DNA of 64,000 nucleotides, taken from Xenorhabdus thuongxuanensis. Its GTDB lineage: Bacteria > Pseudomonadota > Gammaproteobacteria > Enterobacterales > Enterobacteriaceae. Below are positions 63,143-64,000 of the stretch, in pieces. Every line of letters begins with the position of its first letter. Position 1 is the stretch's first letter. The stretch is taken from assembly GCF_001908095.1 (NCBI RefSeq), contig NZ_MKGR01000013.1, positions 1 through 64,000 on the forward strand, given 5' to 3'. The notes beneath the pieces were generated by a model, which did not search any database, was not told the DNA's origin, and saw nothing but the letters and a program-made list of their open reading frames with translations. The translations under genes were made by a program, and so were the position numbers.

Positions 63143-63278
63143 GCGGAGAGGTAAGCCAGCAGCCTAAAGCTAACCAGATGCTTCCAACGTCTAGAATATG
63201 CAAGGCAAGCAGCTTGATACTTTTAACGTCTAGCATGTGCAGAATGCGTACCATAGATTAGGTTCTTGTTCTCTCCGC
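63143..63278. repeat. Short element bounded by 8-bp inverted repeats with an internal direct repeat
   Basis: GCGGAGAG (63143-63150) and CTCTCCGC (63271-63278) bracket 120 bases. Inside are two related 26-bp direct repeats, 63177-63202 and 63216-63241, spaced 39 bp apart and sharing AACGTCTAG. This could be a small non-autonomous mobile or repetitive element or a structured RNA. No ORF is present. Confidence 0.55.
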
Positions 63279-63314
63279 CATTTTTTATCCATTGTCCCAC
63301 TTTGCAGGTGAATA

Positions 63315-63767
63315 CTATGCTCTACCAATACCATACCCCAGCAATACTATCGCAGATAAACATAAATAAGGCCCAAATGCGATAAATTCAGGAAAAGATT
63401 TTCTTTTCACTCCAATTATTACAAAACCAAACAATCCAGACAATGAAGCCATCAGCATCAATATTGGTATCATTTCCACACCCAACCAGGCACCGATTGC
63501 TGCAGTTAATTTAAGATCACCATAACCTATTCCTTCCTTATTTAAGGTATATCGACATAACCAATACAAAAACCACAAAAAAAGATACCCTGATATGGCG
63601 CCGTATATTGCACTCTTTATCGAAACTAAATTACCATCAACATTAACCAAAAGCCCAAACCATAATAGAGGAAGAGTGATAATATCTGGTAAGCAATATG
63701 TTTTAAGATCGATAACAGTCAATAACAATAAGGTACTACAGAAAAACATAATTATTATATAATCCAA
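63315..63767 (-). CDS. Minimal A24-family prepilin peptidase
   Basis: A 150-residue integral membrane protein with about six hydrophobic helices and the two aspartates of type IV prepilin peptidases: Asp20 in VIDLKTYCLPD and Asp84 in GYGD. It lacks the N-terminal methyltransferase/zinc domain of full-length PilD/GspO. It may process prepilin or pseudopilin leaders, as CpaA/TadV do. No pilin gene is in the window; its neighbours to the right are not visible. Confidence 0.85.
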   Translation of the reverse strand: MDYIIIMFFCSTLLLLTVIDLKTYCLPDIITLPLLWFGLLVNVDGNLVSIKSAIYGAISGYLFLWFLYWLCRYTLNKEGIGYGDLKLTAAIGAWLGVEMIPILMLMASLSGLFGFVIIGVKRKSFPEFIAFGPYLCLSAIVLLGYGIGRA

Positions 63768-64000
63768 GTTAATTAAAATAGAGTTACTTCCTTTTTCTCA
63801 TTTGTGAAAAATTAAAATCCATTTATAAACAACATCCCTGTTACTGTCTTCTTTCCTTATTTCCTGACATGAATCAGGACAAGATGAATACTAATTTTTC
63901 TTTCCGGTTATTGGCAATAAAAATCTAGCTAAAAAAGCAATTATAAAATAAATATGCGAACCAGCTCGCAAGGAGATCTCTTGTATTCCTTAAGTCAAGA
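63768..64000. other. Non-coding right edge
   Basis: The last 233 bases are AT-rich, contain no supported gene, and probably include the upstream region of the prepilin peptidase gene. Confidence 0.4.

Overview
The window is a chromosomal segment of a gammaproteobacterium of the order Enterobacterales. Protein sequences (ClpB, RluD, PheA, RimM, GshA, RecA, ProB, PepD, GmhA, FadE, LysA) and local gene orders (clpB-pgeF-rluD-bamD-raiA-pheA-tyrA-aroF; rpsP-rimM-trmD-rplS; crl-frsA-gpt-pepD-dinB; yafJ-gmhA-fadE) are close to Escherichia coli. The base composition is AT-richer than E. coli and a complete Na+-NQR operon is present. Together with the many local rearrangements this suggests a Morganellaceae member such as Xenorhabdus or Photorhabdus; the genus is my inference and is not proven by the window.

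Layout. 1-470: 5' tip of a 16S rRNA gene on the minus strand with its leader, boxA and tandem P1/P2 promoters. 471-9.2 kb and to 10.3 kb: clpB (sigma-32 type promoter), pgeF-rluD, bamD, raiA, the attenuator-controlled pheL-pheA, and the TyrR-type aroF-tyrA operon. 10.6-14.2 kb: rpsP-rimM-trmD-rplS and ffh. 14.4-16.5 kb: ypjD and corB/yfjD. 16.7-19.0 kb: luxS, the small RNA MicA and gshA. 19.2-19.7 kb: one tRNA-Ser(GCU) and three identical tRNA-Arg(ACG) genes. 20.1-25.2 kb: csrA, alaS, recA (LexA-controlled, no recX), pncC. 25.3-28.6 kb: lplT-aas for lysophospholipid recycling. 28.7-37.0 kb: aroL, proBA, crl, frsA, gpt, pepD and LexA-controlled dinB.

37.2-46.6 kb is the most accessory-looking part: the divergent choline/glycine-betaine locus betT | betI-betB-betA, then a TonB-dependent receptor and a FecI-type ECF sigma factor, each preceded by a Fur-box-like sequence and with no FecR anti-sigma factor. 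It lies between dinB and the nqrM-apbE-nqrFEDCBA cluster (46.7-53.9 kb), which encodes the sodium-pumping NADH:quinone oxidoreductase and its two maturation factors. 54.5-61.9 kb: yafJ, gmhA, FadR-controlled fadE, lysA | lysR and a second LysR-type regulator. 62.0-63.8 kb: an exported metallo-beta-lactamase-fold protein that has lost its main histidine motif, a non-coding stretch with a C12 tract and a repeat-bounded element, and a minimal prepilin peptidase.

Most of the window is conserved housekeeping DNA. I found no CRISPR array, transposase, prophage, toxin cluster or clear new system. The items most worth follow-up are the receptor/sigma pair without anti-sigma factor, the degenerate metallo-hydrolase, the missing recX and yfiLRNB genes, and several unexplained inverted-repeat structures between genes.
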